A stretch of DNA of 64,000 nucleotides from Spirosoma rigui (GCF_002067135.1 NZ_CP020105.1:4278001-4342000), one strand, 5' to 3'. Positions 43,560-54,663 are shown, counted from the first letter of the stretch. Notes: generated from the sequence alone by a model not told the origin. Numbers and translations are program-made.

Positions 43560-46500
43560 TTATTTCTGTTCCTCGCCTTCGGCCATCAGTCCTTCGATGT
43601 CTTCGCAGTGCCACATTCGGGCCCGCTTGAAGCCAGGCCGGGTTGTTGGCGATCCGCCTGCTTTGGCGGTGATCATCTTCTGGATAATGCGGGCGCGCTC
43701 AGCCTGCATAGCCTCGCGTTTGCGGTCTTCGCCGGCGAGGTCAAAATAAACGGCCCCATCGATGATCGTTTTTTCAGGACGGGCGTAGATCGCGAGTGGG
43801 TTGGCGTTCCAGAGCACCAGATCGGCGTCTTTGCCAACGCGGATGCTACCCATGCGGTTGTCGAGGTGTAGCAGCTTGGCCGGGTTAAGCGTCACCATTT
43901 TCCAGGCGTCTTCTTCAGTCATGCCGCCGTATTCCACGGTTTTAGCCGCTTCCTGGTTCAGTCGGCGGGCCATTTCGGCATCGTCCGAGTTGATGGATAC
44001 CGTTACCCCCTGCCGGTGCATCAGCGCTGCATTGTAGGGAATAGCGTCGTGTACTTCCATTTTGTAAGCCCACCAGTCGGCAAAGGACGAACCGCCCGCA
44101 CCGTGTTTCGCCATTTTGTCGGCCAGCTTGTACCCTTCCAGAATATGGGTGAAGGTGTTGACTTTGAAGCCCAGCGAGTCGGCTACGTGGAGCAGCATGT
44201 TGATCTCCGACTGCACGTAGGAGTGGCAGGTGATGAACCGCTTGTTAGCCAGAATTTCGGCCAGCGCGTCGAGTTCAATATCTCGGCGGGGTGCCACTGC
44301 CGTTGCTTTTTGTTTTGCGTTCAGTCCGTTGTACGCGGCCCACGATTTAGCGTATTCCTTCGCCCGCATGAAGTGGTCCATGTAGACCTGCTCAACACCC
44401 ATCCGGGTTTGCGGAAACCGCACCCGCGCAATGTCGCCCCAGTTGGACTGCTTCACGTTCTCGCCAAGCGCGAACTTGATAAAGCCATCGGCCCCTTTGA
44501 TCAACAGCGCATCCGGCGCTTCGCCCCATTTCAGCTTGATCATGGCCGACTGCCCGCCGATGGCGTTTGCCGAACCGTGCAGCAGTTGCGAACTGGTGAC
44601 ACCACCCGCCAGCTGGCGATAAATATTCACATCCTCGGAGTTGACGACATCAGCCATGCGTACTTCAGCCGTGCTTGACTGCGATCCCTCGTTGACCGAC
44701 AGCAGGGCAATGTGCGAGTGCTCATCGATGATACCATTCGTCAGGTGCTTACCCGTCCCGTCGAACACCGCGATGTCGGCCGGAACGGGCAGGTTCTTAC
44801 CCACTTTGGCAATTTTCCCGTTCGTAATGAATACGTCGGTGTTGGGCATGATCCCTTCTTTTTCGTTCGTCCATACTGTGGCGTTCCGGATCATCATTGT
44901 TTGGGGAACCGGCTTGCGGGGGTTGCCCATCCCAACGAACGGATACATCAGTGCGGTGGCGCTGGCGGGCAACGAAACCACGGCGGTCGTGCTGGCACTC
45001 GTTGCCACAGTGGTGGACTGGGCCGTTGCGGACGTAGCGGTTGTTGATGCGGGGGCATCGGCAGTTCGCGTAGCCGACCAGGTGATCTGTTTTCCATCCG
45101 GTGTTTCGCCGTCGCCCTTGAGGGTGGTCGGGCTGGTGCGGTAACCGGTCAGCCGGGTCGTGCCGGGCTGCTTCTTGTCGAGCTGGGTCTGAATCGAGAT
45201 CAGGTCGCCATTAATGGCCACTTTGGGCGTAATCTTCGTTGTATCGGCAATGAGCTGAAAGTCCGGCTTCTCGGCCGACTTACCCGTTATGTTCAGGGTC
45301 AGCCCGGTACGCTGCCCTACGGTGAGGTTCCATTTACCGCGCAGATCGGCCACGTTTTTCTCGTTGACGATGTACTGCTTGCCCCGAATCCAGTTTTCGT
45401 AGATGATGTTATCGGCACTGAACAGGTTTCCCGACGTGATGATGAAGTTAGCCACGCGGCCTTTTTGCAGACTCCCCAGCAGATCGTCGGCTTTCATCAG
45501 GCGGGCGGGCGCTACGGTGAGTGCTTCGAGGGCTTTTTGCTCGGTCAGGCCATTCTCGATGGCTTTACGGACGTTGCCCCAAAAATCGGCTTTGTTGCGC
45601 AGACCCGACGTAGTCAGGGCAAACGGAATGCTCGCCCCCGCTATCCGGGCCGCGTTCATGGGGGCCATCTCCCAGTGCTTGAGCTCAGACAAGGACACGT
45701 TATCGGCATCCCAGGCGTCTTCAACGTCGTACGGTTGCGGAAAGTTGACCGGTACGATCAACGAGGCACCCGTGGCTTTGATCTCGTCGATCCGCTGGTA
45801 TTCATCGCCCGATCCCCGCATAACGTACTGGATACCAAATTCATCGCCTACCTTATCGGCGCGCAGGATACCCAGCTTGTCGCCCGCGTCGAAAATGGAG
45901 GGTAAGGACAGCGTCCGGTTCAGCGCGTCGAGGGACGTATTGGCTTCTTCTTTTGAACCCGACCGCTTGTACCAGTCGGCGTCGTACATGGCCTGGCGCA
46001 GCAATGCCACCGCTCCCATCATGGAGTTGGGGTAGGTTTGCGCGGAGCTGCCTTTATTGAACGAGTAGTGCGCCGTCGCGTTGGGTTTCAGCAGTACCGC
46101 ATTCTCCCGGTCATCGGCTAGGGTAACGATGGCTCCCGTTCCCCGAACCACGCCGTCGTGCGGGTGGGTCAGCACGGCCCCAAAGCCAATTTTACGCAGT
46201 TCATCGGCTTTCTTGTCGTCGGCTTTGAACAGCAGACTGGCGCTGTTTTCGGGCTGGACCGCCTGGTTCCAGTAGTAAGCCCCTTTCTTTGCCGACTCAA
46301 GTTGCTGAGCCGTCCGGCCGCCCCCGCGCTGCTCCCGCTTTACTTCCGGCATGCCATAATCCGAATCGATTTCAACCAGGGCCGGGTAGATACGTTTTCC
46401 CTTTAAATCGGTAACGACAGTACCGGCGGGCACACTGACATTGGGTCCAACGGCCTCAACGCGGCCATTGCGGACCAACAGCGTCGCATTTTGCAGGGTA

Positions 46501-46649
46501 GTTTGCGGGTCGACAATGATCGTCGCGTTGGTGAAGGCATACAAACCCGGCCGCTCGTCGTAAACGCCGTTACGCGGGACCGTCACCTGCGCCCTCGCCC
46601 CATAGGTCAGGCCAACAGCGAACAAACCCGTCAGAAGATATTTGGTCAT
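43560..46649 (-). CDS. Secreted two-lobed amidohydrolase
   Basis: A 1029-residue exported protein with two amidohydrolase lobes. After the signal peptide (residues 1-20) the first lobe (to about 440) has the fold landmarks KRIYPALVEID and SLQKGRVANFIITSG but no HxH motif. A linker rich in T, S and A (about 520-575) separates it from the second lobe, which has the intact metal motif GIIDEHSHIA, then ITCHSYVQ, FTHILEG and INSDDAE, and closes with GSIRVGKDADLVLWNA. Only the second lobe should be catalytic. The family includes imidazolonepropionase-like and dipeptidase-like enzymes; substrate unknown. The degenerate paralogue follows in the same operon. Confidence 0.88.
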   Translation of the reverse strand: MTKYLLTGLFAVGLTYGARAQVTVPRNGVYDERPGLYAFTNATIIVDPQTTLQNATLLVRNGRVEAVGPNVSVPAGTVVTDLKGKRIYPALVEIDSDYGMPEVKREQRGGGRTAQQLESAKKGAYYWNQAVQPENSASLLFKADDKKADELRKIGFGAVLTHPHDGVVRGTGAIVTLADDRENAVLLKPNATAHYSFNKGSSAQTYPNSMMGAVALLRQAMYDADWYKRSGSKEEANTSLDALNRTLSLPSIFDAGDKLGILRADKVGDEFGIQYVMRGSGDEYQRIDEIKATGASLIVPVNFPQPYDVEDAWDADNVSLSELKHWEMAPMNAARIAGASIPFALTTSGLRNKADFWGNVRKAIENGLTEQKALEALTVAPARLMKADDLLGSLQKGRVANFIITSGNLFSADNIIYENWIRGKQYIVNEKNVADLRGKWNLTVGQRTGLTLNITGKSAEKPDFQLIADTTKITPKVAINGDLISIQTQLDKKQPGTTRLTGYRTSPTTLKGDGETPDGKQITWSATRTADAPASTTATSATAQSTTVATSASTTAVVSLPASATALMYPFVGMGNPRKPVPQTMMIRNATVWTNEKEGIMPNTDVFITNGKIAKVGKNLPVPADIAVFDGTGKHLTNGIIDEHSHIALLSVNEGSQSSTAEVRMADVVNSEDVNIYRQLAGGVTSSQLLHGSANAIGGQSAMIKLKWGEAPDALLIKGADGFIKFALGENVKQSNWGDIARVRFPQTRMGVEQVYMDHFMRAKEYAKSWAAYNGLNAKQKATAVAPRRDIELDALAEILANKRFITCHSYVQSEINMLLHVADSLGFKVNTFTHILEGYKLADKMAKHGAGGSSFADWWAYKMEVHDAIPYNAALMHRQGVTVSINSDDAEMARRLNQEAAKTVEYGGMTEEDAWKMVTLNPAKLLHLDNRMGSIRVGKDADLVLWNANPLAIYARPEKTIIDGAVYFDLAGEDRKREAMQAERARIIQKMITAKAGGSPTTRPGFKRARMWHCEDIEGLMAEGEEQK

Positions 46650-46683
46650 GAAGAAGTGAGATTGATAATTGGGTTGAAACCGC

Positions 46684-46691
46684 CAAAAATA
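46684..46691 (-). promoter_or_regulatory. -7 element for the amidohydrolase operon
   Basis: The minus strand reads TATTTTTG, an exact TAnnTTTG match 34 bp before the ATG at 46649. No -33 box is seen at normal spacing. Confidence 0.45.
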
Positions 46692-46817
46692 CGCAGAACA
46701 ACCATCAGGCGGGCTATTTAGCCAAAGAAGATTTTGCTATCAGCGGGAAAACAAGCAGAATAAATGCAGCAAAAAATTGTTTCTTTGGGTTTTTCTTGCA
46801 CTTAATCCTGACGTATC

Positions 46818-47552
46818 ATGCGCCTGCTGTTTACTGCCCTTCTCTTGACGCTGGCCCCGCCTTTCGCGCAGGCCCAGGAAGAGTTTATGACCCAGAGTAC
46901 CCGCGACCGAATCAATTTCAGCAACCTCAACATTCCAACGACGGGTATCCTCTTTGGTATTAAAGGGCCGGCCGGCAAAGTCATCGGTAACCCGTATATC
47001 GATACACTCTGGCAGGCGGGTAACGTCAAATTCTACGGCCGGCTCAACGCCAAAACCGATTCCCTGGCTGGCGTGCCTGTGCGTATCGACCTGCTGGCCA
47101 ACGAAGTCGAGATCAAAGCGGGGGCAAACGATATTCGGGCGACCAAAGCCGCTACTGTTCGCTACGTCGATATGAACAACTACAGGGGTACCAGCAGCCG
47201 GTTCATCAACGTGCGCGAGTACCGCGGTGATGCCGACGAACTGTCGGGGTTCTTCGAAGAGGTTGTTACGGGCAAGTTCGATCTGCTCCGGCATCCAACT
47301 ATTTACATCCGGCGAGCCAACTACAACCCGGCCATGAACATAGGGACGAAAGACGATGAGCTTATGAAGAAAACAGATTGGTATATAGCGTACAGAAAGC
47401 GAGCCGTAAAGTTTTCGCCCTCCAGGAAAGCGTTGCTGGAACTCATGCCCGACCACAAAGAGCAGATGGAGATGTACCTGAAAAGTAAACGATCCGACCT
47501 GAAAGATAGAGCGGATCTGATGGCGCTGGTGCTGTATTACAATTCTCTTTGA
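46818..47552 (+). CDS. Secreted protein of unknown function
   Basis: A 244-residue protein with a signal peptide (residues 1-19, AQAQ). The mature part includes EVEIKAGANDIRA and a region starting YVDMNNYRG with mixed beta strands, and it ends with a charged helical tail (KEQMEMYLKSKRSDLKDRAD). I do not recognise the family. The overlapping open frame on the other strand has neither a signal peptide nor a known fold and is a shadow. Its stop codon abuts that of the convergent oxidoreductase gene with no gap. Confidence 0.72.
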   Translation: MRLLFTALLLTLAPPFAQAQEEFMTQSTRDRINFSNLNIPTTGILFGIKGPAGKVIGNPYIDTLWQAGNVKFYGRLNAKTDSLAGVPVRIDLLANEVEIKAGANDIRATKAATVRYVDMNNYRGTSSRFINVREYRGDADELSGFFEEVVTGKFDLLRHPTIYIRRANYNPAMNIGTKDDELMKKTDWYIAYRKRAVKFSPSRKALLELMPDHKEQMEMYLKSKRSDLKDRADLMALVLYYNSL

Positions 47553-48659
47553 CTACGTCCGCCAGTCGATTGTGATTTTCCGACCCGTTTCGGCCGCCTG
47601 CAAAATGGCCCCGATCAATTTCATATCTTTCCAGCCCTCCTCGCCCGAAGCTTCGGGGAGTGTGCCGGCCCGAACCGATCGCGCGAATGCGTTCAGCTGC
47701 GCTACCTGCTGGAAACGGGGCGACGCTACGTCCATTGGACCTCTGCTGGTTATGCCCTGCGCCCCGGTTGCGTTGAAAGCAGGCTCCAGTTTAAACCAGC
47801 CGCGCTCACAGGTCGCGTATAGTCGATCGACATAGGATGAATAGGTCGTGCTGCTGTGCGCGACGGTGCCGCCGGGAAATTCAAACTGCCAGAAAACGGT
47901 TTCGTAAATATCCTTGAAATGGACCGTGTCGAACGTAAAAGCCTGGGCAGTCACGCTGATTGGGTCCTCGCCGGTGATTCGACGGGCACCCTGGATAGCA
48001 TACACCCCTAAATCCATGATAGCTCCGCCCCCACCAATCTTCCTGTCCAGCCGCCATGAGTTGGGGCCGGGCACGGTGAACCCCAGCCCCGATTCAATGA
48101 CCTTGACCGCCCCAAACGACTTTTCTGCGGCCAGTCGGCGCATTTCCAGGTGGTGTGGTTCGAAGTAGAGCCGGTACCCGACCGATAGCTGCACCTTTGC
48201 TTTCGTGCAGGCGTCAATCATCTGACGGGCTTCGGTGGCATTCATGGCCATCGGTTTCTCGCAGATGACATGCTTTCCTGCCTGGGCCGCCCGTATCGTG
48301 TATTCGGCGTGCAGGAAGTTTGGCAGTACAACGTAGATGATGTCGATGTCGGGGTTATTCCGGATTTGATCGAACGTCTGGTAATTGTATATGTTCCGGG
48401 CGGGGATACTGTACGTAGCAGCCCAGGTCTTCGCCTTGTCGGGCGAGCCGGTGACGATACCGGCGAGGTAGCAATCGACCGCTTCCAGCAAAGCCGGGGC
48501 CAGTTGATTGGTCGCGTAGTTGCCCAGTCCCACCAGGGCAACGCCCAATTTTGCGGGCTTGGGTTGCCCCGCCCGCAGATCACCCGGCAGCGTTAGTAAG
48601 CCACCCGTGGTCAGGGAAAGCAGTTGCAACGTAGTACGACGGGTCATGAGCGCAGCCAT
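47553..48659 (-). CDS. Gfo/Idh/MocA-family oxidoreductase with Tat-like signal
   Basis: A 368-residue NAD(P)-dependent oxidoreductase. An RR-containing signal (MTRRTTLQLLSL, residues 5-16) precedes the Rossmann motif VALVGLGNYATN and the family signature ICEKPMAMN near residue 134. The catalytic block GGGAIMDLGVYAIQGAR contains the D and Y that resemble glucose-fructose oxidoreductase. Export by the Tat route, with cofactor bound, to the periplasm is suggested. The substrate is probably a sugar or a derivative. The start could be the ATG at 48659 or the one at 48647. It converges with the secreted unknown gene at zero distance. Confidence 0.87.
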   Translation of the reverse strand: MAALMTRRTTLQLLSLTTGGLLTLPGDLRAGQPKPAKLGVALVGLGNYATNQLAPALLEAVDCYLAGIVTGSPDKAKTWAATYSIPARNIYNYQTFDQIRNNPDIDIIYVVLPNFLHAEYTIRAAQAGKHVICEKPMAMNATEARQMIDACTKAKVQLSVGYRLYFEPHHLEMRRLAAEKSFGAVKVIESGLGFTVPGPNSWRLDRKIGGGGAIMDLGVYAIQGARRITGEDPISVTAQAFTFDTVHFKDIYETVFWQFEFPGGTVAHSSTTYSSYVDRLYATCERGWFKLEPAFNATGAQGITSRGPMDVASPRFQQVAQLNAFARSVRAGTLPEASGEEGWKDMKLIGAILQAAETGRKITIDWRT

Positions 48660-48695
48660 ATCAGTTTCGGGTAAATCCTTGGGCTGGCAAGGAAC

Positions 48696-48733
48696 AAAAA
48701 AAAGACCAGCACAAAATCACTTTTGTGCTGGTC
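48696..48733 (-). terminator. Intrinsic terminator of the helicase gene
   Basis: A perfect 13-bp stem (48704-48716 and 48721-48733, loop TCAC) is followed on the minus strand by eight T. It lies 20 bp after the helicase stop codon. Confidence 0.92.
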
Positions 48734-48752
48734 GGTACAGGAGTTCGGTTAT

Positions 48753-50309
48753 CTAGTCGCCAATGGGCGTCACCACCGGGTTCGGGCTTGATTCGTTACC
48801 TTCTTTTTTGGGGCCGCGCCGACGCTTTTTCCTGCGTTTGGGTTTGTCAGAAACCTGACCGTCTGCCGCAACGGGGCGCACTGGCCGGGGTTGTTCACTG
48901 CCGTTACTTCCGGTAGCCGACTCAACGGAGGGAGCCGCACTACCGTCTGGACGGGGCTGCCGATTGCCACCGTCGCGCCGGGCGCGTTGTTCATCCGACG
49001 AAGCCGTACCGTTCTCGGGACGCCGACGATCATCGCCCCGCCGTCCATCGCGGCCACGGCCGCCTTCCGACCGGCCTCGTCCATTACCGCCATCGCGACC
49101 ACCCCGACCCGCACCCGGTCCGCCTTTACCACGCAGGCCACTGAACCGTTTGGGATCAAACACGGGCGACTTACCCATGCCCAGTTCCTCGGTGATCGAC
49201 CGCTTTTCGACTTCGCGCTCGATCAGCTTCTCGATATTTACGATCCGGTTCTGGTCCTGGTCGCTGATGAACGTGATGGCTGTGCCGGTTGTAGCCGCCC
49301 GGGCTGTCCGGCCAATCCGGTGGACATAATCTTCGGCATCGCGCGGAATGTCATAGTTGACAACGTGCGTCAGGTTATCAATGTCGATCCCCCTCGACAG
49401 CACATCGGTCGCCACCAGAATCGGGAACGCTTTGTTCTTGAAATCGCGGAGCACCACCTCACGGTCGTCCTGTTCCAGGTCGGAGCTGATCCCGCGGGCT
49501 TCGTAATTCAGCTTGCTCAGGGCCCGCACAATGCCGTTCACCTCCGACTTGCGCGAAGTAAACAGAACCATACTCTGCACCGGTGTCGGGCTATTTTTGA
49601 TCAGGTGAGCCAGCAGGGGTAATTTCTGATTGTCGAAGGCCAGGTAAAACTGCTGATCGATACCGGCGGCAGGTTTGGAAACGGCCAGCCGGATCTCTTC
49701 CGGGTCCGTCAGGATTCGTTTGGAGAACTCCCGAATCTTGTTGGGCATCGTCGCCGAGAACAGCAGTGTCTGCCGCTTGGCCGGAATCTTGTCGACGATG
49801 TTCATGATGTCGTCCGAGAAGCCCATGTCAAGCATCTTGTCGGCTTCGTCAAGCACCAGGTAATCGATCTTGTCGAAATTTACATAGCCCAGCTGCATGT
49901 GAGCCATGAGCCGACCCGGCGTAGCGATGATAATGTCGGCACCGGTTTCAAGGGCTTTGCGCTGTTTGTCCCAGTCGTCGCCTTTGCCGCCCCCGTAGAT
50001 GGCAATACTGTTGGCATTGACGAAATAGCCAAACCCTTCCACCTGCTCGTCGATCTGTTTGGCCAGTTCACGGGTCGGTACCAGAATCAGCGTACTGGTA
50101 TGGTCGTGGTCGGCATGAGAGATTTTGTCGAGGAGTGGAATCAGGTAGGCCGCCGTTTTACCGGTTCCGGTCTGCGCGCTGGCGATCAGGTCGTGACCGG
50201 CGAGAATTTTGGGGATAGCCATTTCCTGAACCGGTGTGGCATTCAGGTAGTTCATGGCGTCCACACCGGCCAGCAGGTCGTCGTGGAGATTAAATTCGGA
50301 AAATGTCAA
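48753..50309 (-). CDS. DEAD-box RNA helicase, RhlE-like
   Basis: A 518-residue ATP-dependent RNA helicase. It has the Q motif FNLHDDLLAGVDAMNYLNATPVQ, Walker A AQTGTGKT, PTRELAKQ, TPGRL, DEAD (LDEADKMLD), SAT, and the C-terminal VATDVLSRGID and HRIGRTAR. Residues 400-518 form a basic and glycine-rich tail with many RG and RR pairs, which family members use to bind RNA. It probably works in ribosome assembly or RNA turnover at low temperature. The closing KRRKKRRRGPKK is typical of the Bacteroidota homologues. A promoter element sits 70 bp upstream. Confidence 0.93.
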   Translation of the reverse strand: MTFSEFNLHDDLLAGVDAMNYLNATPVQEMAIPKILAGHDLIASAQTGTGKTAAYLIPLLDKISHADHDHTSTLILVPTRELAKQIDEQVEGFGYFVNANSIAIYGGGKGDDWDKQRKALETGADIIIATPGRLMAHMQLGYVNFDKIDYLVLDEADKMLDMGFSDDIMNIVDKIPAKRQTLLFSATMPNKIREFSKRILTDPEEIRLAVSKPAAGIDQQFYLAFDNQKLPLLAHLIKNSPTPVQSMVLFTSRKSEVNGIVRALSKLNYEARGISSDLEQDDREVVLRDFKNKAFPILVATDVLSRGIDIDNLTHVVNYDIPRDAEDYVHRIGRTARAATTGTAITFISDQDQNRIVNIEKLIEREVEKRSITEELGMGKSPVFDPKRFSGLRGKGGPGAGRGGRDGGNGRGRSEGGRGRDGRRGDDRRRPENGTASSDEQRARRDGGNRQPRPDGSAAPSVESATGSNGSEQPRPVRPVAADGQVSDKPKRRKKRRRGPKKEGNESSPNPVVTPIGD

Positions 50310-50378
50310 GGTGACAGCTGGTAAAGTGAAGAAAAGCTGACCTTGATTTCCCGGTCAGCAAACCGCTTGATTTGGAAA

Positions 50379-50386
50379 CAAATATA
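50379..50386 (-). promoter_or_regulatory. -7 element for the helicase gene
   Basis: The minus strand reads TATATTTG, an exact TAnnTTTG match. The predicted leader is about 63 bases, of the length seen in other cold-responsive helicase genes, though regulation is not shown. Confidence 0.5.
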
Positions 50387-50421
50387 CAAAATAACGCGCA
50401 AAAATCCATCAGGTCCGTAGC

Positions 50422-50538
50422 CAGCCCTGCCAGTAGGCGTAGCCCCTGGTAGTGGCTTATTATAAGGTGATGGCTTACCAACAAATCTACTCCCTTATGG
50501 TAAGTCACTACAAGGGGCTGCGCCCACTGGCAGGGCTG
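50422..50538. repeat. Long imperfect inverted repeat, 46-base arms
   Basis: Arms at 50422-50467 and 50493-50538 pair at about 40 of 46 positions around a 25-base loop. Several mismatches can form wobble pairs. The element fills most of the gap between the small helical-protein gene, which ends 5 bp away, and the helicase promoter. It may end the upstream transcript, or be a small mobile palindromic element. Confidence 0.7.
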
Positions 50539-50543
50539 GAAGG

Positions 50544-50867
50544 TTAAATGGTATCCCGGCGGGTGGCGCTACGTCGGGCTTTACGTTCATCGGCTTTGCG
50601 CTCGATCGCTTCGCTTGCCCGTTCGGCTTCGGTACCCACCTTTTTACCAACGACTTTGGCTTTTTCTTTGGTTTCCCGGCCTAACTCCGTGGCTGCACTG
50701 CCAACTTTTTGGCCTGCTTCTTTCAATTCACTTTTGGAGTTCTCAATTTTCTGGGCGCGGGCCTGCCGACGGGCTTCCCGTTCGGCCTCCGTTGTTGTGC
50801 TTTGCGCGTAGGTGCCCACTGTGCAAAATAGGGCGAGGGCCATAGCCCCCAGTATGGTCTTTTTCAT
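50544..50867 (-). CDS. Small secreted helical protein
   Basis: A 107-residue protein with a signal peptide (residues 1-22, ending TYAQ). The mature part is nearly all charged and alanine-rich helix, with repeated EAEREARRQARAQK-like and KVGxxA units of a type seen in apolipoprotein-like and YtxH-like stress proteins. The C-terminus is strongly basic (RKARRSATRR). The ATG at 50867 was chosen for its signal peptide. No enzymatic motif is present; a periplasmic structural or stress role is a guess. Confidence 0.65.
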   Translation of the reverse strand: MKKTILGAMALALFCTVGTYAQSTTTEAEREARRQARAQKIENSKSELKEAGQKVGSAATELGRETKEKAKVVGKKVGTEAERASEAIERKADERKARRSATRRDTI

Positions 50868-51099
50868 GGTATTAGTCGACGCTGGTACGTATTCGTCGCA
50901 TCGGTATGAACGAAACATGACGTCGTTTATGATTCATTAAATCAACCGCAGGGCACTTTCTTTTGTTTTATTGGCCTTAAGTCCGCTTTTCTCGCCCCGC
51001 CTAGCCAGCTCACCGCTTCGCTACCGGCAGGCGAACATTTCGGAAAATTCCCGCGTTTTCCCTGCATACGCGTAGCCGGCCGGAGAACTCCTTTTTCCG

Positions 51100-51107
51100 T
51101 ACCTTTG
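51100..51107 (+). promoter_or_regulatory. -7 promoter element for ispG
   Basis: TACCTTTG matches TAnnTTTG exactly and ends 30 bp before the ATG at 51138. The predicted leader is about 24 bases. Confidence 0.55.
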
Positions 51108-51137
51108 CGCTCGTCAAACGGCTTTGCCGACATCTGT

Positions 51138-53153
<2,016 letters not shown>

Positions 53154-53262
53154 TGAAATAATACTGGTGGGGGCGGGTAACGTGCCGTCCAAAACCGTTG
53201 TTAATAATGTGAACAATTCTATTTGACAGTTCATTATTCATTTTTCCACTGCCCCTCCAGAC

Positions 53263-53451
53263 ATGAACCGTATCTTAGATTACCTTAAAATCGGGCCTGT
53301 TTTCGCGTATTTTCTACGGGTTTTCCGCAAGCCTGATCCCAATCACCCAACCAGCGTAAACCTGCGCATGATGCACGGCATCAATCGCATTTCGATCGTT
53401 ATGTTCCTGTTTTGTATTGGTGTCATGATTTTCCGGGCCTGTACCCGGTAA
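53263..53451 (+). CDS. Small single-helix membrane protein
   Basis: A 62-residue protein. A short basic region with RKPDPNHPTSVNLRMMHGI precedes one hydrophobic helix (about residues 43-58) and a CTR end. The pattern resembles DUF6728, a set of Bacteroidota micro-proteins with no known role; I am not certain of that match. A good start codon, a length like the family and conserved-looking R-P/T-N-L-R-M-H-G-I residues make it a credible gene. Confidence 0.6.
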   Translation: MNRILDYLKIGPVFAYFLRVFRKPDPNHPTSVNLRMMHGINRISIVMFLFCIGVMIFRACTR

Positions 53452-53480
53452 GCCAGCCCAGGAACCAGCCTGTTTTTGTG

Positions 53481-53831
53481 ATGAACATTGAAGCCATACG
53501 CGAGTATTGCCTTGCTAAACCCGGTGTTACCGAGTCGTTTCCGTTTGATGAAGTAACGCTCGTGTTGAAGGTTGGGAACAAAATATTCGTACTGCTGGAT
53601 ACCGGGAGTCACCCCACAACGATCAATTTGAAATGCGACCCCGAGCGGGCCGTAGCGTTGCGGGATCAGTACCAGGCCGTACAGCCCGGATTTCACATGA
53701 ACAAAACCCACTGGAATACCATCACGCTCGATGGCAGCCTTCGTGGGCATGACGTTCAGGAGTGGATCGACCACTCTTACGACCTAGTTAAAAAGGGATT
53801 ACCGAAAGCTGTTCGGGAACAACTTATCTGA
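53481..53831 (+). CDS. MmcQ/YjbR-family protein
   Basis: A 116-residue protein with an alpha/beta fold. The start EAIREYCLAKPGVTESFPFDEVTLVLKVG, the middle INLKCDPERAVAL, and the ending HWNTITLDG then YDLVKKGLPK match the MmcQ/YjbR (CyaY-like DNA-binding) family. DNA-binding is proposed for the family, but the cellular role is unknown. The ATG at 53481 lies 30 bp after the stop of the preceding small membrane protein, so the two may be co-transcribed. Confidence 0.85.
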   Translation: MNIEAIREYCLAKPGVTESFPFDEVTLVLKVGNKIFVLLDTGSHPTTINLKCDPERAVALRDQYQAVQPGFHMNKTHWNTITLDGSLRGHDVQEWIDHSYDLVKKGLPKAVREQLI

Positions 53832-53840
53832 GAGATCTGC

Positions 53841-53872
53841 TTGCCTGAACAGTACCAAACATTGTAAATTCG
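53841..53872 (+). promoter_or_regulatory. Candidate promoter of the TPR gene
   Basis: TTG at 53841-53843 and TAAATTCG at 53865-53872 (one base from TAnnTTTG) are 21 bp apart, 27 bp before the ATG at 53899. Confidence 0.4.
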
Positions 53873-53898
53873 CGAGGTGTAAAAAACCAGTCCGTGTT

Positions 53899-54453
53899 AT
53901 GGAAGTTGCGCTGTTGGGGGTCTTGTTTGTATTGTATCTGACAATCCGGTATTACCTGATGGATCACGATACACCGGCTGAAAAAGACCAAAAGCGATTT
54001 AAGAAAGGAATTGATCTGGTTGCCCAACGGCAGTTCGACCAGGCATACCCGTATTTCGATGAGCTGGTTCGGCAATACCCCAAGTCGGCGATTGCTTATG
54101 CCTACCGGGGTAAATGTAATCTGGCGCAGGAGAATTTTTACTCGGCCATCTATGACTTCACGCAGGCCATCAGCCGAGATAACACATTAGCCGACTGTTA
54201 CCTGGATCGGGGCATTGCTTTCTACCAGATTGAAGAACACCAGAATGCCTTTCGGGAGTTTGATAAAGCCGTCTGGCACTTCCGCGACGAACAGCCCGAT
54301 GCCTATCGCTGGCGGGCCCTGGCCCGGATTCAGGTGCGGCAGCTTCCCCAGGCCGAAAATGACCTTCGCCGGGCGGTCTCCCTGGGCGACGAAAACTCCT
54401 TCCATATCCTGATGCAACCGCCCTTCACCCGGCCGGTTTACCAAAGCAAGTAG
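53899..54453 (+). CDS. Membrane-anchored TPR protein
   Basis: A 184-residue protein with an N-terminal membrane helix (residues 3-20) and about four TPR repeats from residue 30 on (FKKGIDLVAQRQFDQAYPYF, AYAYRGKCNLAQENFYSAI, DCYLDRGIAFYQIEEHQNAF, AYRWRALARIQVRQLPQAE). TPR domains act as protein-binding scaffolds; the partner is unknown. The gene stands alone, with its own promoter candidate and a distant terminator. Confidence 0.8.
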   Translation: MEVALLGVLFVLYLTIRYYLMDHDTPAEKDQKRFKKGIDLVAQRQFDQAYPYFDELVRQYPKSAIAYAYRGKCNLAQENFYSAIYDFTQAISRDNTLADCYLDRGIAFYQIEEHQNAFREFDKAVWHFRDEQPDAYRWRALARIQVRQLPQAENDLRRAVSLGDENSFHILMQPPFTRPVYQSK

Positions 54454-54506
54454 CCTGGACCAGACCGTAACAGAGGTCAACCAAATGGTGACGGTGCCTG
54501 AAAGTG

Positions 54507-54523
54507 GTGTCGGACCCCGACAC
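54507..54523. repeat. Short GC-rich hairpin
   Basis: GTGTCGG and CCGACAC pair perfectly around a 3-base loop, 54 bp after the TPR gene stop. There is no T-run, and the role is unclear. Confidence 0.4.
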
Positions 54524-54613
54524 GCTATAGGTATTATAAATCCTGTTGCAGTCGCTATGGATAGGTCTTAGAAGATTTACCGAGCCGCAAATACAGTGAT
54601 CACCTAACTCTAA

Positions 54614-54663
54614 AAGCCAAAAGGGGCATCAGGAATTGTTGATCCTGATGCCCCTTTTGGCTT
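54614..54663. terminator. 21-bp perfect hairpin between convergent genes
   Basis: Arms at 54614-54634 and 54643-54663 pair perfectly around an 8-base loop, with a CCTTTTGG-rich end. It separates the TPR gene from the convergent thioredoxin-fold gene. The remaining sequence 54454-54747 shows no gene. Confidence 0.8.

Noticed and set aside
46740-47456. A 238-residue open frame on the minus strand.
   Set aside because: It is antisense to the secreted protein at 46818-47552, which has a clear signal peptide. The minus-strand translation shows no signal peptide or known fold.
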